Of a stretch of DNA of 64,000 nucleotides, positions 45,525 through 53,927 are shown piece by piece. Under the pieces are notes generated by a model. It did no database searches and was not told the origin of the DNA. It worked only from the letters and a program-made list of their open reading frames with translations. Origin of the DNA: Eutrophocola sp964629325 (GTDB taxonomy: Bacteria > Pseudomonadota > Gammaproteobacteria > Pseudomonadales > Pseudohongiellaceae); contig CAZVSC010000001.1 of the NCBI GenBank assembly GCA_964629325.1, positions 81,004 to 145,003 on the forward strand, read 5' to 3'. The position numbers and the translations under genes are program-made. How positions within the stretch are numbered: the stretch's first letter is position 1; every line of letters begins with the position of its first letter.

Positions 45525-46925
45525 TTGAATACTGAAGCGCCCAGGCAGGCTGGAAGTGTCCCCTACACACTGACAGCCCTGCCCTACGAACCGACACCGT
45601 ATCCTTTATTCAAAAAGCTGCGGCACCTGCCCCTGCCGGTCCTCCTTGCCAGCGGCAACGACCGCTCCCGCAAGGACACACGTTTTGAATACCTTACCGC
45701 AGCACCCGATACGATTCTCAGGACATGCGATGGCACGACACAGGTAACCCAGCAAGGCACGACCGTCGACGTTGCGGGGAATCCATTGCAGGTCCTGGCG
45801 GACCACTTCCCGGTGGAATCCGTTTCCCATGCAAGTATCGACCTGCCATTCACTGGCGGCGCCATCGGCTATTTCGGATACGAACTGTTGCATGCTGAAC
45901 ATCGAATTACCGATCACCGGGACAGGGATATATCCCTGCCGGATATGCTGATCGGCATCTATTCCTGGGTTATTGTCATCGATCATGAAAAGCAGGCAAC
46001 CAGCCTGGTCATTCGGGACGCGTGCCCGGCATACACTCGCGACGCCATTGCGTCGGCCCTGGCCGGCACCGGCAGGGTTTCCGGCGGATTCGGACTGGAC
46101 GGGGATTTCACGTCCAATTTCAGCCGCGATGCCTACCAGGCAGCCTACCGGCGCGTCATCGAGTACATCCTGTCCGGTGACTGCTACCAGGTAAACCTGA
46201 CCCAGCGCTTCACCGCTCCCTGTCACGGCGACCCCTATACCGCGTTCACACGTTTGCAGACGATTGCCAAGGCCCCGTTCGCGGCTTTCATGGAAGACGG
46301 TGACAGCGCGGTCCTGTCATTCTCTCCCGAGCGGTTTCTCCAGGTGAAAGATCGCCAGGTAATGACACAACCCATCAAGGGCACGCGGCCTCGCAATTCT
46401 GACCCCGCGATCGATCTCCGTAACAAGACGGAGCTGGAAGCCAGCCTCAAGGACCGCGCAGAAAACCTGATGATCGTGGACTTGCTGCGCAACGACCTTG
46501 GCCGGGTCTGCAGTACCGGCAGTATCAATGTCACCGATCTTTTCGAGACCCAGAGTTTCACCAATGTGCACCACCTGGTCAGCACGATCACCGGTTCACT
46601 GGCTGATACCCGTGACGTTTTTGCCTTGCTGCAGGCGGGTTTTCCGGGGGGCTCCATTACAGGGACTCCCAAGATCCGGGCCATGGAAATCATCAATGAA
46701 CTGGAAACCGTCATCCGCTCCGTGTATTGCGGAGCTTTTGCATGGATCGACTTCGGCGGCAACATGGACAGCAATATCTGCATCCGCACGCTGGTCAAGG
46801 ATGCGGAGCGCATCCATTGCTGGGGTGGCGGCGGTGTCGTGGCCGATTCGGTAGGCGAGCAGGAATACCAGGAAACCCTGGACAAGATATCCCTGTTCAT
46901 GGACACCCTGAAGGCCGGGGTCTGA
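45525..46925 (+). CDS. pabB: aminodeoxychorismate synthase component I
   Basis: Chorismate-utilising enzyme of 466 aa that, with a PabA glutaminase, makes 4-amino-4-deoxychorismate for folate. Family motifs: GGAIGYFGYELLH, YQVNLTQRF, the PIKGTRPR lysine motif specific to ADC synthase, GGSITGTPKIRAMEIINELE and WGGGGVVADS. It starts with TTG at 45525, nine bases after tusE; no ATG alternative preserves the N-terminus. pabC, the next pathway enzyme, is at 29.5 kb. Confidence 0.94.
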   Translation: MNTEAPRQAGSVPYTLTALPYEPTPYPLFKKLRHLPLPVLLASGNDRSRKDTRFEYLTAAPDTILRTCDGTTQVTQQGTTVDVAGNPLQVLADHFPVESVSHASIDLPFTGGAIGYFGYELLHAEHRITDHRDRDISLPDMLIGIYSWVIVIDHEKQATSLVIRDACPAYTRDAIASALAGTGRVSGGFGLDGDFTSNFSRDAYQAAYRRVIEYILSGDCYQVNLTQRFTAPCHGDPYTAFTRLQTIAKAPFAAFMEDGDSAVLSFSPERFLQVKDRQVMTQPIKGTRPRNSDPAIDLRNKTELEASLKDRAENLMIVDLLRNDLGRVCSTGSINVTDLFETQSFTNVHHLVSTITGSLADTRDVFALLQAGFPGGSITGTPKIRAMEIINELETVIRSVYCGAFAWIDFGGNMDSNICIRTLVKDAERIHCWGGGGVVADSVGEQEYQETLDKISLFMDTLKAGV

Positions 46926-46935
46926 AGAGGTTCCA

Positions 46936-47523
46936 GTGGCCGAATTCTCGATCGCAACATTGCGCGAACTTGGCACCCGGCTCAACACCGAGCACACCCT
47001 TGAAGACTACCGTGAAGACCACCGCCTCGCCGCAGTCCTGATCCTGGCGTATCCGGATGACCGGGAACCCCATATCGTGCTGACAAGACGCACTCATCAC
47101 CTGCCCAACCATGCCGGCCAGATCAGCTTTCCTGGCGGCAGTATCGAGGCCGGTGACCGGGACCCGGTGCATACTGCCCTGCGCGAAGCACGTGAGGAAA
47201 TCAACCTCGATGACAATGATGTCGACGTGCTGGGCATCCTGGATGTGACGGTATTGCCGTCCGGTTTTGCCGTGGCACCGGTGCTTGCCGTGTCAGACAG
47301 GCAGCCGGCGCTGCAACCCAACCCGGACGAGGTGGCGGAAATCTTCTCCATTCCCCTGTCAATGATCAGCGACCTGACGCGCTACCGGCAGGACTTCCTG
47401 GAGCGGGACGGTGTGCGCAGGCAGTTCTACTACCTCAATTACGGGAAGTACTACATCTGGGGTGCAACGGCCAGGATGCTCAGGGATCTGGCCGGACTGT
47501 TGCGGGAAGACTCAGGGCGCTAG
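46936..47523 (+). CDS. nudL: CoA pyrophosphatase (Nudix), NudL type
   Basis: Nudix hydrolase of 195 aa, probably cleaving CoA to 3',5'-ADP and phosphopantetheine. The NudL-type LTRRTHHLPNHAGQISFPGG precedes the Nudix box GGSIEAGDRDP...REAREEINL, in which the usual glycine after EEI is Asn. GTG start, 11 bases after pabB. It overlaps convergent thrH by 12 bases. Confidence 0.92.
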   Translation: MAEFSIATLRELGTRLNTEHTLEDYREDHRLAAVLILAYPDDREPHIVLTRRTHHLPNHAGQISFPGGSIEAGDRDPVHTALREAREEINLDDNDVDVLGILDVTVLPSGFAVAPVLAVSDRQPALQPNPDEVAEIFSIPLSMISDLTRYRQDFLERDGVRRQFYYLNYGKYYIWGATARMLRDLAGLLREDSGR

Positions 47524-48129
47524 CGACCTGTTGCTGGCCTTGATGAATTCCTGTTTCAGGTCTTCGTAGCTGAATACTGCGGGAAACTGCGGAAACTCCC
47601 TGACCACGTTATCCGGCGCCATGAACAGGATGCCCTGGTCGGCCTCGCTCAGCATGGTCGTATCGTTGTAGGAATCGCCCGCGGCGATGACCCGGTATTT
47701 GAGGGCATGGAAAGCCTTCACCGACTGGCGCTTGGGATCCTTCTGGCGGATCTTGTAGTCGACCACCCTGCCGTCAGCGGCGATCTCCAGGCGATGGCAC
47801 AGCAGCGTGGGAAACCCCAATTGCCGCATCAGGGGCTGGGAAAACTCGTAGAAGGTGTCCGAAAGAATCACCACCTGGAAGCGCTCCTTAAGCCAGTCGA
47901 TGAAGTCGACCGCGCCGTCCAGTGGCGCCAAGGTGCTGATGACTTCCTGGATTTCATGAAAGCCGAGCTTGTGCTCGTCGAGCAGTCGCAGGCGCTGCTG
48001 CATGAGTTGGTCGTAGTCGGGAATATCCCGCGTGGTGGCGCGAAGGGCATCGATGCCGGTCTTCTCGGCAAAATTGATCCAGATTTCCGGGATAAGGACC
48101 CCTTCGAGGTCAAGACAGGCAATTTCCAA
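47512..48129 (-). CDS. thrH: phosphoserine phosphatase / homoserine phosphotransferase ThrH
   Basis: HAD-family enzyme of 205 aa; ThrH of Pseudomonas dephosphorylates phosphoserine and can transfer phosphate to homoserine. The core motif IACLDLEGVLIPEIW has the nucleophilic Asp, VVILSDTFYEFSQPLMRQLGFPTLLCH is almost as in Pseudomonas, and IAAGDSYNDTTMLSEAD is motif IV. The TTG start at 48129 is supported by AAGGAG eight bases upstream and gives exactly the family length; longer ATG forms add unrelated residues. Confidence 0.95.
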   Translation of the reverse strand: MEIACLDLEGVLIPEIWINFAEKTGIDALRATTRDIPDYDQLMQQRLRLLDEHKLGFHEIQEVISTLAPLDGAVDFIDWLKERFQVVILSDTFYEFSQPLMRQLGFPTLLCHRLEIAADGRVVDYKIRQKDPKRQSVKAFHALKYRVIAAGDSYNDTTMLSEADQGILFMAPDNVVREFPQFPAVFSYEDLKQEFIKASNRSLAP

Positions 48130-48463
48130 GACGATCTCCTTAAAAGGTACAGCAAGGCCGGATGGTAAAAAAAGCGCCATTTTCCCTGTTTCGCACGGGG
48201 GGTGCAACGGAACTGCAAGACGCCTGGCCGCTGAACCACCATATCTGGTGACCAGCTTGTACGAAAACCACTATATTATGGGTGTCACTGTGACCGCAGC
48301 ATCCTAACTTGTTAATTTTAAAGAAGTTTTTCACGTGGAAAATCGCCTGAGCCGGATTTCAGCTTTAGTTCCTAAGTGCCTGTTCGAAATACCGATTTCA
48401 TGAACATGACCAGCGTTGTACAATGCGGCTCTTGTTCAAAATCGAGCCACACCAGCCATTTTC
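48130..48463. other. thrH-cysH intergenic region
   Basis: This divergent 334-base region shows no credible gene. TACAAT at 48419-48424 is a possible -10 for cysH, with only TTCATG-like sequence at the -35 position. No riboswitch or long inverted repeat was recognised. Confidence 0.5.
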
Positions 48464-49213
48464 ATGACTTTTCCCGTCGAACAGATCGATGCCCTGGCAA
48501 TGGAGTATGCTGAAAAGGACCCGAAGGACCTGATCAGCCTGGCCCTGCAGGAATTTGACAAACTCGCGATCTCCTTCAGCGGCGCCGAGGACGTGGTACT
48601 GATCGAACTGGCCACCAAGGCTGCCAGGCAACTGGACAAGCCCGTCCATGTGTTTACGCTGGATACCGGACGCCTGCATCCGGAAACTTACCACTTCATT
48701 GACCGCGTCCGGCAGCACTACGGCCTCACAATCGACATCCTGAGCCCGGATACCGCCACCCTGGAAGCCTTTGTACGTGAAAAAGGCCTGTTCAGCTTTT
48801 ACCAGACGGACCACCACGAATGTTGTGGAATCCGCAAGATCGAACCGCTGAGGCGCAAACTGGCCACCCTCGATGCCTGGATCACCGGACAGCGTCGGGA
48901 CCAGAGCCCCAGCACCCGTAACCAGGTTCCCGTGATGGAATTGGACCCCACCTTCGCCAAGGACCATGCCCTGGTCAAGTTCAATCCCCTGGCAAACTGG
49001 AGCTCGAAACAGGTCTGGGACTACATCCGGATGTTCGATGTGCCCTACAACCCCCTGCATGACCGCGGTTTCGTCAGCATCGGTTGTGAACCCTGCACCC
49101 GTCCGGTGGGTCCGGGGCAGCACGAACGCGAGGGCCGCTGGTGGTGGGAAGAAGCCACCGCAAAGGAATGCGGCCTGCACCAGGGCAATGTCATCGCCAG
49201 CGACGGCGACTAG
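48464..49213 (+). CDS. cysH: assimilatory APS/PAPS reductase, 4Fe-4S type
   Basis: Thioredoxin-dependent sulfonucleotide reductase of 249 aa producing sulfite. It carries both cysteine pairs that bind a 4Fe-4S cluster in APS reductases, C120-C121 (HECCGIRK) and C208/C211 (GCEPC), and the catalytic C236 in KECGLH. SFSGAEDVVLIELA and VFTLDTGRLHPETY are conserved. The iron-sulfur pairs suggest APS as substrate, as in Pseudomonas, rather than PAPS. The ATG at 48464 matches family starts. Confidence 0.94.
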   Translation: MTFPVEQIDALAMEYAEKDPKDLISLALQEFDKLAISFSGAEDVVLIELATKAARQLDKPVHVFTLDTGRLHPETYHFIDRVRQHYGLTIDILSPDTATLEAFVREKGLFSFYQTDHHECCGIRKIEPLRRKLATLDAWITGQRRDQSPSTRNQVPVMELDPTFAKDHALVKFNPLANWSSKQVWDYIRMFDVPYNPLHDRGFVSIGCEPCTRPVGPGQHEREGRWWWEEATAKECGLHQGNVIASDGD

Positions 49214-49216
49214 CCC

Positions 49217-50188
49217 CTATTTCACGGGAATCTCGATATCCGCAAACAGCGTCTGCAGGGCTTCCCTGTCAGGACTTTGTACGGCCGCCTCAACCCGTTC
49301 GCGGGTCAGGTGCGGGGCGAACATTTCGATGAACTCGAGCATATAGCCACGCAGGAAGGAACCCCGCCGAAACCCGATGCTGGTGGTGCTGTATTCGAAC
49401 AGGTGGCTGGCGTCCAGGCTCACCAGGTCCTCGTCCCGTTTCTCCACGGCCATGCTGGCCAGAATCCCGATCCCAAGCCCCAGGCGGACATAGGTCTTGA
49501 TGACATCCGCATCCACGGCTGTGAACACCACGCGCGGCTCCAGGCGTGCCTTGCGGAAGGCCTCGTCCAGTTTGGAACGGCCGGTAAAACCATAAACATA
49601 GGTGACGATGGGATGGGCGGCGATATCGTTCAGTGTGAGCCGACTGACCTGGCACAGGGGATGGTCCCGCGGCACCAGGATTGCCCGGTTCCAGTGGAAA
49701 CAGGGCATCATGACAAGGTCGCTGAACAGCTCCAGGGCCTCCGTGGCAATGGCAAAGTCTGCTGTTCCGTCTGCTGCCAGTTCGGAGATCTGCATGGGCG
49801 AGCCCTGGTGCATGTGCAGGCTGACGTCCGGGTAGCGTTCGATGAAGGTCTTGATGACCTGGGGCAGTATGTAGCGCGACTGGGTATGGGTGGTGGCAAT
49901 GCCCAGGGAGCCGGCATTTTCAGCCGTATACTCCTGGGCAATGGCGCTGATCGCCTCCACCCGTTGCAGGATGTCGCGTGCCGCTGCCGCGATCTTCACG
50001 CCTGCCGGGGTGAGTTCACTCAGGTGCTTGCCATGACGGATGAACAGGTCGGTGCCCAGTTCCTCTTCCAGCGTCCGCAGCTGTTTGCTGACGCCCGGCT
50101 GGGAGGTGAACAGATTCTGTGCTGCCCGGCTGACATTGCAGTCCTGCCTGGCGACTTCCAGGAAGGAACGGAGTTGCTGGAGTTTCAT
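49217..50188 (-). CDS. cysB: LysR-type regulator CysB
   Basis: Master activator of cysteine biosynthesis genes, 323 aa. N-terminal helix-turn-helix MKLQQLRSFLEVARQDCNVSRAAQNLFTSQPGVSKQLRTLEEELG in pattern is CysB-like. The inducer (N-acetylserine) domain includes TTHTQSRYILPQVIKTFIERYPDV and YVYGFTGRSKLDEAF. It is convergent with cysH, three bases apart, as in the pabB-thrH-cysH-cysB block of Pseudomonas. It is divergent from a TauE/SafE transporter gene. Confidence 0.95.
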   Translation of the reverse strand: MKLQQLRSFLEVARQDCNVSRAAQNLFTSQPGVSKQLRTLEEELGTDLFIRHGKHLSELTPAGVKIAAAARDILQRVEAISAIAQEYTAENAGSLGIATTHTQSRYILPQVIKTFIERYPDVSLHMHQGSPMQISELAADGTADFAIATEALELFSDLVMMPCFHWNRAILVPRDHPLCQVSRLTLNDIAAHPIVTYVYGFTGRSKLDEAFRKARLEPRVVFTAVDADVIKTYVRLGLGIGILASMAVEKRDEDLVSLDASHLFEYSTTSIGFRRGSFLRGYMLEFIEMFAPHLTRERVEAAVQSPDREALQTLFADIEIPVK

Positions 50189-50293
50189 GGCCTGAATTTT
50201 ATATAACTTTTAATTATAGAAATATAGCTAAATAGTATTTTTAAGAATAAAGAAGTTTGCGTACCCTGCACTTTTCTCCCAAGGCCCTTGCCC

Positions 50294-51106
50294 ATGCTGG
50301 ATATCCTGATCCTGATCGCCTCCGGAGCCCTGGTAGGCTTCGCTGTGGGACTGACCGGCGTTGGTGGCGGCTCCCTGATGACCCCCATCCTGCTCCTGCT
50401 GGGATACTCACCGCCGGTGGCCATCGGCACCGACCTGCTTTATGCCGCCCTGACGAAAGGCAGCGGCATGTTTTTCCATCACCAGAAAGGCAACATTAAC
50501 TGGAAGGTCATGGCCCTGCTTGCCGCCGGCAGCCTCCCCTGCTCACTGGCACTGGCCTATTTCTACCTCGGTGATGCATTAAAGGAAGGCAGCGGCCACC
50601 ATGAAATCATGACCACATTTCTCGGAGTCATGCTGATGCTCACGGCACTGGTCATTACTTTCCAGAAAAGAATCCAGCGCCGGTTTAACGGCGGTGCGAT
50701 CGCCAGTCAGCCTGACGCCTGGGTGCCGCAATCAGATTTTGCGCATAAACATACTGCAACCGTGACCCTGGTGCTGGGCATGGTTCTGGGAATCTGCGTT
50801 ACGCTGACCTCGGTCGGCGCGGGCGCCATCGGTGCGTCCATCCTTTTCCTGCTGTACCCGGCCTGGCGCGCCACCCAGGTAGTCGGCACCGACATAGCAC
50901 ATGCCGTACCCCTGACCGCCGTCGCCGGATTGGGTTACCTGGCCAACGGTCTCGTCGACCTGGTCCTGCTCGGCACGTTGATGGTGGGATCGATACCCGG
51001 GATATATCTGGGCACCCATGTGGGCAGCCTGTTCCCGGACAAGTGGATGCGCGCCGTACTCGCTATCGCGCTGGTATCGCTGGGGGTGAAATTTACCCTG
51101 CTCTGA
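50294..51106 (+). CDS. TauE/SafE-family sulfite or sulfonate exporter
   Basis: Inner-membrane protein of 270 aa with about seven to eight helices. The Gly-rich repeat GFAVGLTGVGGGSLMTPILLLLG and its counterpart TSVGAGAIGASILFLLYP define the TauE/SafE family. IGTDLLYAALTK and VGTDIAHAVPLTAVAGLGYL are the internal duplicate. Placement divergent from cysB suggests transport of a sulfur anion; direction and substrate are inference. The ATG at 50294 is preferred to a TTG two codons upstream. Confidence 0.9.
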   Translation: MLDILILIASGALVGFAVGLTGVGGGSLMTPILLLLGYSPPVAIGTDLLYAALTKGSGMFFHHQKGNINWKVMALLAAGSLPCSLALAYFYLGDALKEGSGHHEIMTTFLGVMLMLTALVITFQKRIQRRFNGGAIASQPDAWVPQSDFAHKHTATVTLVLGMVLGICVTLTSVGAGAIGASILFLLYPAWRATQVVGTDIAHAVPLTAVAGLGYLANGLVDLVLLGTLMVGSIPGIYLGTHVGSLFPDKWMRAVLAIALVSLGVKFTLL

Positions 51107-51118
51107 GGTAACAGGGAC

Positions 51119-52036
51119 CTAGCCCTGGCTTTCCGCCAGTTCCTGGTTAGCCACCCCATGCGGGACATGGCCGGTGGCGACATGTTCGCGGGCCGATTCA
51201 CAATGCCCCTGCTGGTCGTCGAAGAAGACATCGGCATCGTAGGCGCGCAGGAAGGCACCCTTGTCCTCGCCGCCGAGGAACAGGGACTCATCGATGTTGA
51301 TTTGCCATTCGCGCAACGTGCGGACGACACGTTCGTGAGCCGGAGCCGCACGCGCAGTCACCAGGCAGGTTCGTATCGGCGAATCATCCGGCCCGAATTC
51401 CTGCTGCAGCATGTGCAGCGCAGCCAGGAAGTGCCGGAAGGGCCCCCCTGTCAACGGCTCCTTGGCAGCCAGTTTTTCGCTGCGCGTGAACTCTTCCAGT
51501 CCACGTGTCTTGTAGATCTTTTCCGCCTCATCGGAAAACAGCACCGCATCCCCATCAAACGCGAAGCGCAGCTTGTAGTCATCCACATTGGCCTGGCGAG
51601 AATTCAGGATGGTCGCCGCGGCGATACCGTTTTCCAGTGCCTTGCGCACGTCCTGGCCGTCGGTGGAGAGGAACAGGTGGGAATTGAATGCCGAGATGTA
51701 CCGGTACGGACTGGAGCCGCCACAGAAGGCCGCCTTCTGGATATCCAGACCGTGCTGTTCGATGGAGTTGAAGATACGCAGGCCGGTGTCGGCAGAATTG
51801 CGCGAGAGCAGAATGACCTCCACCCGCTGTTTGCCGATCAGGGTGTTCAGGTTGAGCAGTTTCTTGACCAGGCTGAACGCATCACCCGGTTCCAGCAGTT
51901 CGTCCTCGTGGTCGATCTGGTATTTGCGGTAGGCTTCCACCCCTTCGCTCACATAGACCCGATGACTTTCGTCAAGGTTGAACAGGGCCCGCGAGGAAAT
52001 GGCAACGACGAGTTTCTGGGTGGCAGCGTCTTTCAT
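51119..52036 (-). CDS. 5'-nucleotidase (PF06189 family)
   Basis: Cytoplasmic protein of 305 aa resembling cN-I type 5'-nucleotidases. LVVAISSRALFNLDESHRVY holds the modified catalytic region, VEVILLSRNSADTGLRIFNSIE, AFCGGSSPYRYISAF and LFLSTDGQDVRKALENGIAAA match, and RFAFDGDAVLFSDEAE carries the DxD motif. Dephosphorylation of nucleoside monophosphates is the family role; substrate preference is not readable. Confidence 0.85.
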   Translation of the reverse strand: MKDAATQKLVVAISSRALFNLDESHRVYVSEGVEAYRKYQIDHEDELLEPGDAFSLVKKLLNLNTLIGKQRVEVILLSRNSADTGLRIFNSIEQHGLDIQKAAFCGGSSPYRYISAFNSHLFLSTDGQDVRKALENGIAAATILNSRQANVDDYKLRFAFDGDAVLFSDEAEKIYKTRGLEEFTRSEKLAAKEPLTGGPFRHFLAALHMLQQEFGPDDSPIRTCLVTARAAPAHERVVRTLREWQINIDESLFLGGEDKGAFLRAYDADVFFDDQQGHCESAREHVATGHVPHGVANQELAESQG

Positions 52037-52079
52037 GGGCTTATTCTAGCCGAATTTGCCGCGCCCTTGCGCAACGACT

Positions 52080-52721
52080 TCAGCCGCAGGCCACACCGGT
52101 CCCACCCAGACCGCAGTAACCGGTAGGGTTCTTGGCCAGGTACTGCTGGTGGTAATCCTCGGCATAATAGAAATCATCCAGGGGCTTTATCTCGGTCGTG
52201 ATTGCCCCGAAGCCGGATGCCTTCAGGGCCTGCTGGTAATCGGCGAGGCTGGCCTGGGCAGGCTCTGCCTGTGACGGATCGGTCGTGTAGATGCAGGAAC
52301 GGTACTGGGTGCCGCGATCATTGCCCTGGCGCATGCCCTGCGTGGGGTCATGAGTTTCCCAGAATGCCTTCAGGAGCACCTCGTAGGTGATCTGCGCCGG
52401 GTCGAAAACCACCAGGATAACCTCGGCATGCCCGGTCAGGCCGCTGCAGACCTCCTTGTAGGTCGGGTTGGGAGTATAGCCGCCAGCGTAACCGGCAGCC
52501 GTGCTGTAGACACCGGGAAATTGCCAGAATCGCCGCTCGGCACCCCAGAAACAGCCCAGCCCAAAAACCGCCTGTTCCAGATGTTGTGGGAACGGCGGCA
52601 GGATGCGGTTGCCGTTGACATAGTGGGTTTCAGGCACCTGCAGGGGTTGTTCCCTGCCCGGGAGTGCACGATCCCGGGGTACCAGTGTTTCCCGATCCAG
52701 CATAGCATCCAGAAATGACAT
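52080..52721 (-). CDS. msrA: peptide methionine-S-sulfoxide reductase MsrA
   Basis: Repairs methionine-S-sulfoxide in proteins. 213 aa. The catalytic C57 lies in FGLGCFWGAERRFW; TAAGYAGGYTPNPTYKEVCSGLTGHAE and HDPTQGMRQGNDRGTQYRS are diagnostic. The C-terminal GYCGLGGTGVACG keeps the resolving cysteines. An N-terminal stretch of about 48 residues before the core matches longer E. coli-like MsrA forms. Confidence 0.96.
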   Translation of the reverse strand: MSFLDAMLDRETLVPRDRALPGREQPLQVPETHYVNGNRILPPFPQHLEQAVFGLGCFWGAERRFWQFPGVYSTAAGYAGGYTPNPTYKEVCSGLTGHAEVILVVFDPAQITYEVLLKAFWETHDPTQGMRQGNDRGTQYRSCIYTTDPSQAEPAQASLADYQQALKASGFGAITTEIKPLDDFYYAEDYHQQYLAKNPTGYCGLGGTGVACG

Positions 52722-52913
52722 ACAATTGTTCCGTAATTAATTGAATAACAGGAATATTTCCTATTCAGCCCGAGCGCCAGTGGCGACTAGACTAGGCATC
52801 ATAGACGTCGGGAGATACATTGAAAAGACCGGGGTGGTGCTTTATTCTTCACCCGGATTCCTATCCATTCATTACAAAAAAAACACCGCAGAGTCAGGAA
52901 GTTAGCACACAGA

Positions 52914-53843
52914 ATGTATCTAGAATTTTTCGGCATGCGTGAGCTGCCTTTCACCCTGACCCCAAACACGGATTTCTTCCTGGATCTGGATGGTCACCAC
53001 CGGGCACTGGAGGTGATTCAACTGGCGCTGGAGAGTGGTGAAGGCTTCATCAAGATCATCGGCGAGGTCGGTACCGGCAAGACTCTTCTCTGCCGCAGGC
53101 TCCTCAACACGATCAGTGACAACTTCGTCACTGCCTACGTTCCCAATCCCTTCCTGACTCCCGACGGCTTGCTCCTGGCCCTGGCCGAGGAACTAGGCCT
53201 CGAGGTCGATCATGAAAAGGGCCGTCACCATGTATTGGGTGAAATCAACCGCAAGCTCATGGAAATCAGGCAGTCAGGCAAACAGGTGGTTTTCCTGCTG
53301 GATGAAGCCCAGGCAATGCCTGAAGAAAGCATCGAAGTGCTGCGCCTGCTGACCAACTTGGAAACGGAATCGGAAAAACTGCTGCAGGTGGTACTGTTTG
53401 GCCAGCCGGAACTCAATGACCTGCTGTCCAGGGATTCGCTGCGCCAGTTGCGCCAGCGCATCACGTTTTCCTATACCCTGCCGGTACTGACGCCCGAGGA
53501 AGTCGGCAGCTACATCAACCACCGGCTGAACAAATCCGGCTTTCCCGGGGTCAACCTGTTCAACCTCAAGGCGATCCAGGAACTCTCCCTCGCCAGCGCC
53601 GGCATTCCACGCCTCATAAACATACTCTGCCACAAGTCACTGCTGGTCGCCTATGGCCGCGGTGATACCAAGATCACCAATGTTCATGTGCAGCGCGCGA
53701 TCATGGACACGGAAGACGTGCGCATCAAGAAGAACTTCCAACAGGATGTGCGACCCGCGGGGCCAGGCTGGACCGGCGTATTCATCGCGGCCATCCTGGC
53801 CAGTGCCCTGTCCTTTCTGGCTGTATATTTGCTGGATATCTAA
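52914..53843 (+). CDS. ExeA/MshM-like AAA ATPase with membrane anchor
   Basis: ATPase of 309 aa. Start MYLEFFGMRELPFTLTPNTDFF is typical of ExeA/GspA and MshM. Walker A is G50-EVGTGK-T57; Walker B is VVFLLDEAQ at about residues 127-135; the sensor region includes VVLFGQPELNDLL and LRQRITFSYTL. A single transmembrane helix closes the protein (about 287-307). ExeA helps insert secretin complexes through peptidoglycan, and MshM serves the MSHA pilus. No secretin or pilin genes are nearby, and the usual C-terminal peptidoglycan-binding domain is absent. Confidence 0.88.
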   Translation: MYLEFFGMRELPFTLTPNTDFFLDLDGHHRALEVIQLALESGEGFIKIIGEVGTGKTLLCRRLLNTISDNFVTAYVPNPFLTPDGLLLALAEELGLEVDHEKGRHHVLGEINRKLMEIRQSGKQVVFLLDEAQAMPEESIEVLRLLTNLETESEKLLQVVLFGQPELNDLLSRDSLRQLRQRITFSYTLPVLTPEEVGSYINHRLNKSGFPGVNLFNLKAIQELSLASAGIPRLINILCHKSLLVAYGRGDTKITNVHVQRAIMDTEDVRIKKNFQQDVRPAGPGWTGVFIAAILASALSFLAVYLLDI

Positions 53844-53927
53844 TACAATCCCTGACTGAATTACCGGTTATTTCCGGTGCTGTGCAGGTTATTCTTCCCG
53901 CCGGTACCGGCCTACACGTTTCATGGC

